Assembly: GCA_036796215.1 (NCBI GenBank)
Contig: DAIRDJ010000002.1
Coordinates: forward strand, 1 to 64,000
Direction of reading: 5' to 3'
From: SLRI01 sp036796215
Lineage (GTDB): Bacteria > Pseudomonadota > Alphaproteobacteria > Geminicoccales > Geminicoccaceae
Length of the DNA: 64,000 nucleotides
In this document: positions 14,392 to 22,658 of the stretch, in pieces
How the letters are laid out: every line of letters begins with the position of its first letter
Numbering within the stretch: the stretch's first letter is position 1
Position numbers and translations under genes: made by a program
The notes under the pieces: model-generated
Database searches by the model: none
Told to the model about the DNA's origin: nothing
The model's input: the letters and a program-made list of their open reading frames with translations, nothing else

Positions 14392-15762
14392 CTAGTACCG
14401 CTCGAAACCACGTTTCAGCTCGAGATCGGTCACGCGGCGATCGAATTCGGCCTGCTCCCAGCGCGCGGTGTGCACGTAGTGGTCGACCACCGCGTCGCCG
14501 AGCGCTTCGCGCAGCATGGCCGACTGGTCGAGGGCCGTCGTCGCCTCGCGCAGGGTCTTGGGCACCTCGGGCAGCTCGGCTGCCGCATAGGCGTCGCCGG
14601 CATAGGGCTCGCCGCAGTCGAGGTCCTCGTCGATGCCCTTGAGGCCGGCGGCGATCAGGGCGGCGAAGGCGAGGTAGGGGTTGAGGTCGGCGCCGCCGAT
14701 CCGGCATTCGATCCGCTGCGCCTTGGTCTTCTCGCCGACGATCCGAAAGCCCGCCGTGCGGTTGTCGCCGCAGAGGACGATCCGGGTGGGGGCGAAGGTG
14801 CCGGCCTGGAAGCGCTTGTAGGAGTTGATGTAGGGGGCGAGGAAGGCGGTGATGTCGCGCGCATGAGCGAGCTGGCCGCCGACGAACTGGCGCATCAGCT
14901 TGGCCATGCCGTGCGGTGCCGTCTCGTCGAGGAAGAGCGGGGTGGTGCCCTCGCTGTCCCAGAGCGAGGCGTGGATGTGACAGGACGAGCCGGCGAGGTC
15001 GTAGTTGTACTTCGCCATGAAGGTGACGGCGGCGCCGGCGTCGTGCGCCATCTCCTTGATGCCGTTTTTCAGGATCACGTGCCGGTCGGCCATGACCAGG
15101 GCGTCGGCGTAGCGGATGTTGATCTCCTCCTGGCCCGGCCCCCACTCGCCCTTGCTGTTCTCGACCGGAATGCCGGCCCCCACGAGGCCATTCCTGATCT
15201 GCCGCATCAGGCGTTCCTCCTTCGAGGTTGCCCCGATAACGTAGTCCTGGATGTACTCACTGGCGGTTTGGAGGTTCTGCCAGCCCTGCTCGCGGGCCGA
15301 GGCGTAGGTCTCGTCGAAGAGGTAGAACTCGAGTTCGGAGGCGAAGAACGCGCGCATGCCGCGCTCGGCCAGCCGGTCGATCTGCCGGCGGAGGATCGCC
15401 CGCGGGCTGTGTGCCAGGGGCTCGTGGTGGTGGTGATCGAGGATGTCGCAGAGCACAAGCGCCGTGCCCTCGAGCCAGGGCAGCTCGATCAGGGTCGAGA
15501 GGTCGGGCGCCATGACGAAGTCGCCGTAGCCCTTGGCCCAGGAGGCAGCCTGGTAGCCCGGGACCGGCTCCATCTCGATGTCGTTGGCGAGGAGATAGTC
15601 GCAGCCGTGGGTCTCGGCGTGACCGGTGCGGACGAAGTGCTCGGCGTGGAAGCGCTTGCCGATCAGCCGGCCCTGCATGTCGGGAAAGCAGACGATGATG
15701 GTGTCGATCAGGCCGAGGCTGACCCGTTCGGCGAGGTGTTCGAGGTCGAGGTAACCGGGCAT
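14392..15762 (-). CDS. Glutamine synthetase family protein, probable gamma-glutamyl-amine ligase
   Basis: ATP-dependent ligase, 456 residues, resembling PuuA/GlnA-like enzymes that join glutamate to an amine more than housekeeping GlnA. Seen: the active-site stretches FFASELEFYLFD, GPGQEEINIRYADAL and the catalytic-domain segment MAKYNYDLAGSSCHIHASLW, then NRTAGFRI and RIECRIGGADLNPYLAFAA. It lacks the GlnA adenylylation-type C-terminus (last residues LELKRGFERY). It heads an operon with aldehyde and iron alcohol dehydrogenases. I infer gamma-glutamylation of an amino alcohol or polyamine before oxidation; the substrate is not determinable. Confidence 0.88.
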   Translation of the reverse strand: MPGYLDLEHLAERVSLGLIDTIIVCFPDMQGRLIGKRFHAEHFVRTGHAETHGCDYLLANDIEMEPVPGYQAASWAKGYGDFVMAPDLSTLIELPWLEGTALVLCDILDHHHHEPLAHSPRAILRRQIDRLAERGMRAFFASELEFYLFDETYASAREQGWQNLQTASEYIQDYVIGATSKEERLMRQIRNGLVGAGIPVENSKGEWGPGQEEINIRYADALVMADRHVILKNGIKEMAHDAGAAVTFMAKYNYDLAGSSCHIHASLWDSEGTTPLFLDETAPHGMAKLMRQFVGGQLAHARDITAFLAPYINSYKRFQAGTFAPTRIVLCGDNRTAGFRIVGEKTKAQRIECRIGGADLNPYLAFAALIAAGLKGIDEDLDCGEPYAGDAYAAAELPEVPKTLREATTALDQSAMLREALGDAVVDHYVHTARWEQAEFDRRVTDLELKRGFERY

Positions 15763-15854
15763 GCGTGGTCCTTGCGCGGGCGAGCGACGATTTCGGCGTC
15801 ACGGTCCCGGTGATTAGCGCAAGCCCGGGCGGCATGCCAGCATCGCGGTCGGCG

Positions 15855-15887
15855 AGGCCAGCGGGAGGCCAGCGGGAGGCCAGCGGA
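15855..15887. repeat. Three tandem 11-bp repeats
   Basis: AGGCCAGCGGG at 15855-15865 and 15866-15876, then AGGCCAGCGGA at 15877-15887. They lie in the 152-bp gap between the start of the glutamine-synthetase-like gene and the stop of the M48 protease gene. No function is apparent; replication slippage is the simplest origin. Confidence 0.7.
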
Positions 15888-15914
15888 AGGGAAGCGATCG
15901 TCGGGTCCCGGCGC

Positions 15915-17252
15915 TCAGCCGCGGCTGACGTTTTCCAGCCGCTCGGCGGCCTGCTCCAGGTCGAGGAGGTGCAGCCAATCCGGCTCGCCCGGCTGCACGT
16001 GCTGCCGCGCCCGGCGGAGATGCAGCTGCACGTCCTCGGTATTGCGGGTCAGGACCGCATGCTCGGCGAGTGCCAGGGATGCCCTGCCATCATTGCCGAG
16101 CCGGCCCTCGGCGATGCCGAGCTGGCGCCAGGCAAAGGCGTTCTCGGGCTCGACCCGGACCACGTCGCGCAGCAGTACGGCTGCCTCCCCTGTGGCTTCG
16201 GGCTCGCCGAGCTCCAACAGCGCCCGGCCCAGGCCGAGGCGGACCAGGGCCGCATCCGGCACCCCGGCGAGTGCCGCGCGGTAGGCCGGGACGGCTTCGG
16301 CAATGCGCCCGCTCTCGAAGAGGATCTGGCCCTCGAGCTCGAAGAGATAGGGGTCGTCCGGCTGATCCTCGCGCAGCTGTACCACGAGCTCGAGCGCCCG
16401 GTCGGTGTCGCCGCGGCGAAAATGCGCCACCGCCCGGGCATAGCGATCCTCGAAGCTGTCACCGTCACGGCGGCCGAGCACGTCCATGGGCTCGCCAAGA
16501 AAGCCCTCGATCTTCGCGACCATCCGCGCGTGGGCCACCTGGATCTCGGGCGGGTAGCCTTGGCCTTTGTAGGGCGAGCGGTCGACCTCGCCCGCCACGA
16601 AGCTGATCCGATCCCGGGTCAACGGGTGGCTGCGCAGATATTCCGGGCCCTCGGCATTGAGCCGCAGGTTCTGGGTCTCGAGGATCTTGAAGAATTCCAG
16701 GAGCCCGGTCGGTGGCAGCTGCTCGGCTGCGAGGTAGCGGATCGCCGCCTGGTCGGCCGCCTGCTCCTGGCTGCGGCTGAAGCGCAGGAGGTTGCGCTCG
16801 GCATAGGTCGCACCGCCGGCCAGCACGGCCGTTCCCACCTGCGGGGCGCCGGCGACGATGGCGGCGGCACCGAGCAGGGCGCCGATGATCGCCTCGGTGT
16901 TGGCCTGCCCCACGGCGTCGCGCAGCCGCGACAGGTGGCCGCCCGAGATGTGGCCGGTCTCGTGCGCGATCACCCCGGCGAGCTGCTCCGGCGTCTGCGA
17001 CGCGGTAATCAGGCCCGTGTGGATGAACATGTTCTGCCCGCCGGCGACGAAGGCATTCAGGGCCGGATCGTTGAGCATGAAGACCCGCACGCTCGCCGGG
17101 TCGAGCCCGGCGGCACGGAAGATCGGATCGGTGATCTGCCTGAGATCGGCCTCGATCTCGGCGTCGCGGATCAGGCCCTGCGCCAAGGCCGGGGGCAGCG
17201 TCCCGATTGCCAGGACGATCGCTGTCAGCACCGCCAAAAACCGCTGGATCAC
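15915..17252 (-). CDS. M48-family metalloprotease with TPR repeats (BepA/YfgC-like)
   Basis: Periplasmic zinc protease, probably in outer-membrane protein quality control. From GTG 17252 it has 445 residues: signal peptide VIQRFLAVLTAIVLAIGTLP ending near ALA24, an HExxH zinc site at residues 97-101 (HETGH), and the third ligand Glu in SQEQAADQAA. C-terminal TPR-like repeats follow (about 255-430). GAGG lies 4 nt before the GTG. An in-frame ATG at 17315 would add 21 residues before the signal peptide. It lies downstream of rne, on the same strand. Confidence 0.9.
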   Translation of the reverse strand: MIQRFLAVLTAIVLAIGTLPPALAQGLIRDAEIEADLRQITDPIFRAAGLDPASVRVFMLNDPALNAFVAGGQNMFIHTGLITASQTPEQLAGVIAHETGHISGGHLSRLRDAVGQANTEAIIGALLGAAAIVAGAPQVGTAVLAGGATYAERNLLRFSRSQEQAADQAAIRYLAAEQLPPTGLLEFFKILETQNLRLNAEGPEYLRSHPLTRDRISFVAGEVDRSPYKGQGYPPEIQVAHARMVAKIEGFLGEPMDVLGRRDGDSFEDRYARAVAHFRRGDTDRALELVVQLREDQPDDPYLFELEGQILFESGRIAEAVPAYRAALAGVPDAALVRLGLGRALLELGEPEATGEAAVLLRDVVRVEPENAFAWRQLGIAEGRLGNDGRASLALAEHAVLTRNTEDVQLHLRRARQHVQPGEPDWLHLLDLEQAAERLENVSRG

Positions 17253-17442
17253 CTGTCCTCGCCCACTGCCGAGCCGCTTCCACTGGACCGCTGCTCGGCT
17301 GGTCTTCCCGCTCATCGCCATCGGCACGGTGCCGGGCGCACCACTGTTAGATCGCCCCGGCACCGCCCGAGAACAACCCTCGCGCCCTCGATCGGCCCCT
17401 TCCTCGTATCCCGAAACGATGAAGAATCCGTCAAGGTCGCGG

Positions 17443-19995
17443 TCAGCGCACCCAGCGGCTCCACCAGCCCTGGCGCGCCGGCTGCCGTTCCTCGCCGTTC
17501 TCGGCAAGCGCCATTTCGGGGGTCGGGGCTGCCTCCTCCAGCGGGCTCTCGGGGGCAGGTGTCTCGGGGGTCGGCTCCGGGGTGGACGGTGTGGCACCAT
17601 TGCTGCCGCCGGCCTCGGCCGCAGCGGCCGGCGTCTCCGCCGCTGCCGGGCTGGGCTCGACTGGCGCCTGCGGCTCGGTCGCATCTGGCGTCGCTGCCGG
17701 CTCGGCCGTGGCCTCGGCCGGCGCTTCGGCCAGCACTTCGGCCAGCACTTCGGCCGGCGCCTCGGGCGGCGCCTCGGCCAGCACTTCGGACGCCACTGCG
17801 GGCTCGGCCGGCAGGTCCTCGGCGGCGGCTGCCTTGCGGGTCCGGCGGCGGCGGCGCGGCTTCTTCGCCTCCGCTGCCGCTGCCTCTTCGTCGGCGGCCG
17901 CGGGCTCGGCCGCCACGGTCTCGGTGGCGGCGGCCAGACGCTCCTCGGCCAGAGGCTCCTCGGCCAGGGGTGCGGGCGCCGGCTCGCCGGCCTCGGCCGG
18001 CTCTGCTGTGGTCGTCGCTGCCGAGGCTGTCGCTGCCGGGGCTGTCTCGGTTGGCGCCGTCTCGGCTGCGGCCGGCGCCTCGGCGGCGGTGGCCGCTGAC
18101 GCCTCATCGGGCCGCCGGCGGCGGCGGCGGCGGCGGCGCTTCTTGCGGCCGGCCTCGTCCTCCTCGGCTTCGCCGGTCTCGGCCCGCCGTGCCGCCGGCT
18201 CTTCCTCGAGCTCCGTCTCGTCGGTCTCGATCGGCTCCTCGCTCTCCGCCTCGGCCGGGGTCTCGGTCGCGGCCAGCCGCTCGGCGAGCTCCGCCGGATC
18301 GCGCTTCTCCAGCGTTTCCGCTTTGACGTGGCCCGGAGTCGCGTCGCGATCGACCGCGACCTCGAGCCGCATGGCGTAGCGCTGCTCGAGACGGACGAGG
18401 CCGTCGCGTTTCTGGTTGAGGACGTAGAGCGCCACCTCGCTCGGCAGGAGCAGGCGCATCACCTTGGTCTCGCCGCGGATCCCGGCCTCCTCGGCGAGCC
18501 TGAGCGCCATGAGCGCGCAGGACTCGGTCGACCGCACGGAGCCCAGGCCCTGGCAGGTCGGGCAGACCTGCGAGGAGAGCTCCTGCAGGCTCGGCCGCAG
18601 CCGCTGGCGGGAGAGCTCCAAGAGGCCGAACATGCTGATCCGGCCGAGCTGGATGCGCGCCCGGTCGATCTTGAGCGCGTCGCGCATCCGCTTCTCGACC
18701 GAGCGCTGATGCCGGTTCTCGGCCATGTCGATGAAGTCGATGACGACGAGCCCGGCGAGGTCCCTGAGGCGCAGCTGGCGGGCGATCTCGTCGGCGGCCT
18801 CGAGATTGGTCTTGACCGCGGTCTCGTCGATATGTCGCTCGCGGGTCGACTTGCCCGAGTTCACGTCGATCGCGATCAGTGCTTCGGTCGCGTGCATGAC
18901 GATCGAGCCGCCCGACGGCAGCTGGACGGTCGGGCTGTGCATCGCGTCGAGCTGGTCCTCGACCTTGTACCTGAAGAAGAGCGGCAGCTCCTCCTTGTAG
19001 AGCTTCACGTGCCGCGCCCGGGACGGCATCATCATCGTCATCAGCCGCTTGGCCGAGCGGTGTGCGGCCTCGCCCTCGACCAGCACCTCGTCGATGTCGC
19101 GGCTGTAGAGATCGCGCATCGCCCGCTTGATCAGGTCGCCCTCGGCGTAGATCAGCGCTGGCGCCACGCTCTGCAGCGTCGTGTCGCGGATCTCGCTCCA
19201 TTGGCGCATCAGGTAGTCGTAGTCGCGCTTGATCTCGGTGCGCGAACGCTGCTGGCCCGCGGTTCGGACGATCAGCCCCATGCCCTGCGGCACGTCGAAC
19301 TCGGCGACGATCGACTTGAGCTTGGCGCGGTCCTCGCCGGACGAGATCTTGCGGCTGATGCCGCCGCCGCGCGCGGTGTTCGGCATGAGCACGCAGTAGC
19401 GGCCGGCGAGCGAGAGGTAGGTGGTGAGTGCCGCACCCTTGTTGCCGCGCTCTTCCTTGACGACCTGGACCAGCATGATCTGCCGGCGCTTGATCACTTC
19501 CTGGATCTTGTAGGAGCGCAGCAGCCTGGCCCGCCGTCGGGCCTGCTCGCTCATGACGTCGGCGGTCTCCTCTTCGGCGTCCTCGCGGACGTGAAGAACC
19601 TCGTCGTCGCCGCCCTCGGCGTCGTTGCCGTCGTCGCCCGAGCGCCGACGGGCGGGCTTGCGCCTGGCGGCGCCGTCGCCGTCGCCATTGCTGCCGTCGG
19701 CCTCGGCACTCTCGCGCTCGAGCTTGGCCAGGAGCTCGCGATCAGCCTGTGGGATCTGGAAATAGTCGGGATGGATCTCGCTGAACGCGAGAAAGCCGTG
19801 GCGGTTGCCGCCATAGTCGACGAAGGCCGCCTGCAGCGACGGTTCGACCCGGGTCACCTTGGCGAGGTAGACATTGCCCTTGATTTGTCGCTTGGTCGAA
19901 GACTCGAAATCGAAATCAACGAGCTGGTGGTCCTGCAGCACGACCACCCGGGTCTCTTCCGGGTGGTTCGCGTCGATGAGCATGCGTTTGGTCAT
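17443..19995 (-). CDS. rne: Ribonuclease E
   Basis: Essential endoribonuclease and degradosome scaffold, 850 residues. The start MTKRMLIDANHPEETRVVVL is the canonical alphaproteobacterial N-terminus. An S1 domain follows, interrupted by an acidic/basic insert (about residues 85-140). The catalytic core includes IAIDVNSGKSTRE and VVIDFIDM with the two metal-binding Asp, and the zinc link CPTCQGLG. The C-terminal third is unstructured: an Arg run (KKRRRRRRRRRP) and long Ala/Glu/Pro-rich tracts encoded by near-repetitive DNA, ending QGWWSRWVR, a possible degradosome-contact tip. Confidence 0.97.
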   Translation of the reverse strand: MTKRMLIDANHPEETRVVVLQDHQLVDFDFESSTKRQIKGNVYLAKVTRVEPSLQAAFVDYGGNRHGFLAFSEIHPDYFQIPQADRELLAKLERESAEADGSNGDGDGAARRKPARRRSGDDGNDAEGGDDEVLHVREDAEEETADVMSEQARRRARLLRSYKIQEVIKRRQIMLVQVVKEERGNKGAALTTYLSLAGRYCVLMPNTARGGGISRKISSGEDRAKLKSIVAEFDVPQGMGLIVRTAGQQRSRTEIKRDYDYLMRQWSEIRDTTLQSVAPALIYAEGDLIKRAMRDLYSRDIDEVLVEGEAAHRSAKRLMTMMMPSRARHVKLYKEELPLFFRYKVEDQLDAMHSPTVQLPSGGSIVMHATEALIAIDVNSGKSTRERHIDETAVKTNLEAADEIARQLRLRDLAGLVVIDFIDMAENRHQRSVEKRMRDALKIDRARIQLGRISMFGLLELSRQRLRPSLQELSSQVCPTCQGLGSVRSTESCALMALRLAEEAGIRGETKVMRLLLPSEVALYVLNQKRDGLVRLEQRYAMRLEVAVDRDATPGHVKAETLEKRDPAELAERLAATETPAEAESEEPIETDETELEEEPAARRAETGEAEEDEAGRKKRRRRRRRRRPDEASAATAAEAPAAAETAPTETAPAATASAATTTAEPAEAGEPAPAPLAEEPLAEERLAAATETVAAEPAAADEEAAAAEAKKPRRRRRTRKAAAAEDLPAEPAVASEVLAEAPPEAPAEVLAEVLAEAPAEATAEPAATPDATEPQAPVEPSPAAAETPAAAAEAGGSNGATPSTPEPTPETPAPESPLEEAAPTPEMALAENGEERQPARQGWWSRWVR

Positions 19996-20406
19996 TAACG
20001 AAGGTCTCCGGCCCGAGGGCAGGGGCCACGGCGAGGTGGCGACCGCTGCGCGGGCGTCTGGTGGCGTGCCGCGACCTTGCGGTCGTCGGCAAACAGATGG
20101 CTGTGGGGGAGGCGGCCGCGGCCACGGCTGTGGCCGCGGCACCGCCGCTGGTCGAAGAGGTGGTGGTCAGGGCTTTGGCACCGGTGCCACGCGTGACGCC
20201 CGGCCAGGCCCGGCTGAACCTGCAGCCGGGCGGTGGAGCACCGACCCGCAGCGTGGCGGCGTGCGTCAGCTTGGGGCGATAAGGCGCCTCGAACGACATC
20301 CGAAGTCTCGACGGTATTCTCGATGCGGGGCGGCTGACGAAAGCGCGCACGACCGAAGCAGCCGCACGACGGGTCACCTTCATCGCTCTACCCGATCCAT
20401 GCCATG
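19996..20406 (-). promoter_or_regulatory. Long structured leader of rne
   Basis: From the predicted start near 20400 the rne mRNA would have a leader of about 400 nt. It contains a perfect 11-bp stem with a 4-nt loop: GCCGCGGCCAC (20115-20125) and GTGGCCGCGGC (20130-20140). In Escherichia coli RNase E limits its own synthesis by cleaving a structured 361-nt leader, so a similar role is likely here by analogy. No convincing gene lies in this stretch. Confidence 0.55.
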
Positions 20407-20435
20407 ACTATAGGGACTGTCGCTGCCGATCACAA
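20407..20435 (-). promoter_or_regulatory. Sigma-70-like promoter for rne
   Basis: On the minus strand, TTGTGA (20435-20430) is followed by a 17-nt spacer and TATAGT (20412-20407), a good -35/-10 pair in an otherwise GC-rich region. The predicted start is near 20400, about 400 nt upstream of the rne ATG. Confidence 0.6.
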
Positions 20436-20533
20436 TGCGATAATCGTGGGCGCGATAACGTCGCCGGCGTAGCGGCTTGGCCGCCGATCTTGCGAGCGAC
20501 GTCGAAATCGGTCCGATTGTGCTCCGGGTGCAG

Positions 20534-20562
20534 TTGCGCGAGGCGCCCTGGTGGTCGATAAG
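20534..20562 (+). promoter_or_regulatory. Weak candidate promoter for the amidase gene
   Basis: TTGCGC (20534-20539), a 17-nt spacer and GATAAG (20557-20562) match the sigma-70 pattern only partly. The rest of the 20436-20731 gap shows no other signal or coding frame that I can support. Confidence 0.22.
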
Positions 20563-20731
20563 GTGGCGATGATGAAAGCAACGGCTGCGCGAAATCGATG
20601 CCGCGACCGGAGCTCGGCACGCCCTTTCCGAGACCAACCAAGACGAGAGGCAGCGCCGACATGACAGGCCGAAACGGCGACAGGCCGCAGCTCGCAAGGC
20701 GGTCGGACCGCGCCGTCGGGTGGGTGCGTTC

Positions 20732-22396
20732 ATGACGGGCCATGCCGCGGCACGATGCCGGGCACTGACGCTGCGCTTGCTTCACGTCGCGAGCCTGCTG
20801 CTGGTGCTGGTGCTCGCGTCGGCCGTTGTGCAGGCGCAGAGCCGGCCTGCCGTCGAGGTCTTCGGCGTGCGCTTCGGGGTCAGCGAGGGCGTTACCCGGG
20901 TGGTGCTCGACATCGATGCGGCGACCCGCTACGCCACCCGCGTGCTCGCCTCGCCGCCGCGTCTGGTGATCGAGCTCGCGGACGTCAGCTGGCAGGTCCG
21001 CAGCCATCCGCAAGGACAGCCGCGCGGCTTGGCGCAGACCGTCAACTTCGGCTCGCTCGACGCCGGCCGGGGGCGTCTCGTCGTCGATATGGACCAGCCG
21101 TTCCGCATCCTGCGCCAGGACTGGCTGCCGCCTTCGGCCGATACCGCCCACCACCGCCTGATGATCGATCTCGTCGCCACCGGTGAGCGGCCACCGGCAG
21201 AAGAGCCGCCAGCCACCACCGTGGCCGAGGTGCCGAGGCCAGCACCAGCAGCAGCAGCCAGCCCGCCAGCGCCCAGCCCGCCAGAACCGAATCCGCCAGC
21301 ACCGAGCCCGTCGGCAGTGACGGCAGAGGCACCAGCCCCGGCGACAACGGTGGCGGTCGAAGGACCGCCGATCGCCGGTCCGCCGAGGCCTCGCCCCGCT
21401 TTGCCCACCGTCGAGATCAGGGTCGCCACGGCGGCGATCGCGCCACCTTCGGTCGAGCCGCCCGCCGCATCGGCGGCGGCGGACGCGGGCGTCAATGGCG
21501 ACGCTAGTCCTGCCGGCGACAAGACCGTGGCGACCTTGCCGTTGCCGGGGGTGAGCGACTATCCTGTGCCGCCCGCACCGGCAGCAGAGGCCCCGCTTGG
21601 CGGCGACGAGGATGCCGGGGGCGAGGTTGTCGACGGCGCTGCCGGTGGCAGTGGCGGCGAGACCACCCGGGTGGTCGCCCCGATCCGGCCGGCACCGCCG
21701 CCGGCGCGCCGCCTGATCATCGCCATCGACCCCGGGCATGGCGGTCCCGATCCCGGCACCGTCGGCATCAACGGGGTCCTGGAGAAGGAGGTCACCCTCG
21801 ATATCGCCAAGCGGCTGCGCCGCCTGATCGAGGCCAGCGGCCGCTACGATGTGGTGCTGACCCGCGAGGACGACGTCTTCGTCTCCCTGCGCGACCGGAT
21901 GGAGACGGGGCGGCGGGCGGAAGCGGCACTCTTCATCTCGATCCACGCCGACAGCCTCGGCGATGCGCGGTTTCGCGGCGCCTCGGTCTATACCCTCTCC
22001 GACGACGCTTCCGACGCCGAGGCGGCGCGGCTCGCCCGCAAGGAGAACCGGGCGGACGTCATTGCCGGCACCGATCTTTCGAGCCACGACCAGACCGTGG
22101 CCAGCATCCTGATCGATCTCGCCCAGCGCAACACCAACAACAAGTCGATCGAGTTCGCGGACGTGCTCGCGGGCGAGCTCGCCGATGTCACCGCACTCGT
22201 CCGCAACACCCGCCGCTTTGCCGGCTTCGTCGTGCTGAAATCGCCGGACGTGCCGTCGGTCCTCCTGGAGCTCGGCTATCTCTCCAACCCGACCGACGCG
22301 GCCAATCTCGCGCAGCCGGAATACCGGGACAAGCTGGCCCGGGCGACAGTTCGGGCGATCGATCGGTACCTCGCGGAGAACGATACCACTTTATGA
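20732..22396 (+). CDS. N-acetylmuramoyl-L-alanine amidase (AmiC-like)
   Basis: Periplasmic amidase that cleaves the peptide from peptidoglycan during daughter-cell separation. From ATG 20732 it has 554 residues: signal peptide ending VVQAQS near residue 37, an AMIN localisation domain (about 40-150), a long Pro/Ala linker (about 155-305) and an Amidase_3 domain (about 325-550). The zinc ligands are visible in IDPGHGGPDPG, LEKEVTLDIAK and SIHADSL, and the catalytic Glu in LLELGYLSNP. A GTG at 20720 is an alternative start. It is divergent from rne and followed by mrcA, the conserved alphaproteobacterial order. Confidence 0.95.
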   Translation: MTGHAAARCRALTLRLLHVASLLLVLVLASAVVQAQSRPAVEVFGVRFGVSEGVTRVVLDIDAATRYATRVLASPPRLVIELADVSWQVRSHPQGQPRGLAQTVNFGSLDAGRGRLVVDMDQPFRILRQDWLPPSADTAHHRLMIDLVATGERPPAEEPPATTVAEVPRPAPAAAASPPAPSPPEPNPPAPSPSAVTAEAPAPATTVAVEGPPIAGPPRPRPALPTVEIRVATAAIAPPSVEPPAASAAADAGVNGDASPAGDKTVATLPLPGVSDYPVPPAPAAEAPLGGDEDAGGEVVDGAAGGSGGETTRVVAPIRPAPPPARRLIIAIDPGHGGPDPGTVGINGVLEKEVTLDIAKRLRRLIEASGRYDVVLTREDDVFVSLRDRMETGRRAEAALFISIHADSLGDARFRGASVYTLSDDASDAEAARLARKENRADVIAGTDLSSHDQTVASILIDLAQRNTNNKSIEFADVLAGELADVTALVRNTRRFAGFVVLKSPDVPSVLLELGYLSNPTDAANLAQPEYRDKLARATVRAIDRYLAENDTTL

Positions 22397-22525
22397 CGGC
22401 CCTGGGCGGTCGCGGCCTTTCTGCGGGTAGCGCCTTGCGTCCGCGCTGCCGACGGCCATTTTCCAGAGTGTGGGATTGCGGTACCTTGGGGTGGTAGCAG
22501 GCGGTTGCTGATCCGCTTCGGCCCC

Positions 22526-22590
22526 CGGCGCCGCTTGCCGGCGGCTTGCAGAGATCGGCGCCGCTTGCCGGCGGCTTGCAGAGATCGGCG
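22526..22590. repeat. Perfect 30-bp tandem duplication upstream of mrcA
   Basis: The 30-bp unit at 22531-22560, beginning CCGCTTGCCGGCGGCTTGCA, is repeated exactly at 22561-22590, and the 5 bases before it (22526-22530) match the end of the unit. Each unit contains the short inverted repeat TTGCCGGCGGC. It occupies the 262-bp gap between the amidase and mrcA and sits in the mrcA leader. Confidence 0.85.
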
Positions 22591-22658
22591 CCGGTGTCGA
22601 TGGGTTGAGGAGGTGCGGGGGCCCTGGCCCCCGCCGGTCTGTTCGAGGATGGGGTAAC

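Noticed and set aside
19916..20383. A minus-strand open frame in the rne leader, starting 17 nt after the predicted transcription start
   Set aside because: The product is low-complexity and Arg/Ala-rich, overlaps the rne start in another frame and lacks a clear ribosome-binding site; it is more likely leader RNA.
22526..22590. Possible CRISPR array
   Set aside because: The two 30-bp units abut with no spacers, so this is a simple tandem duplication.
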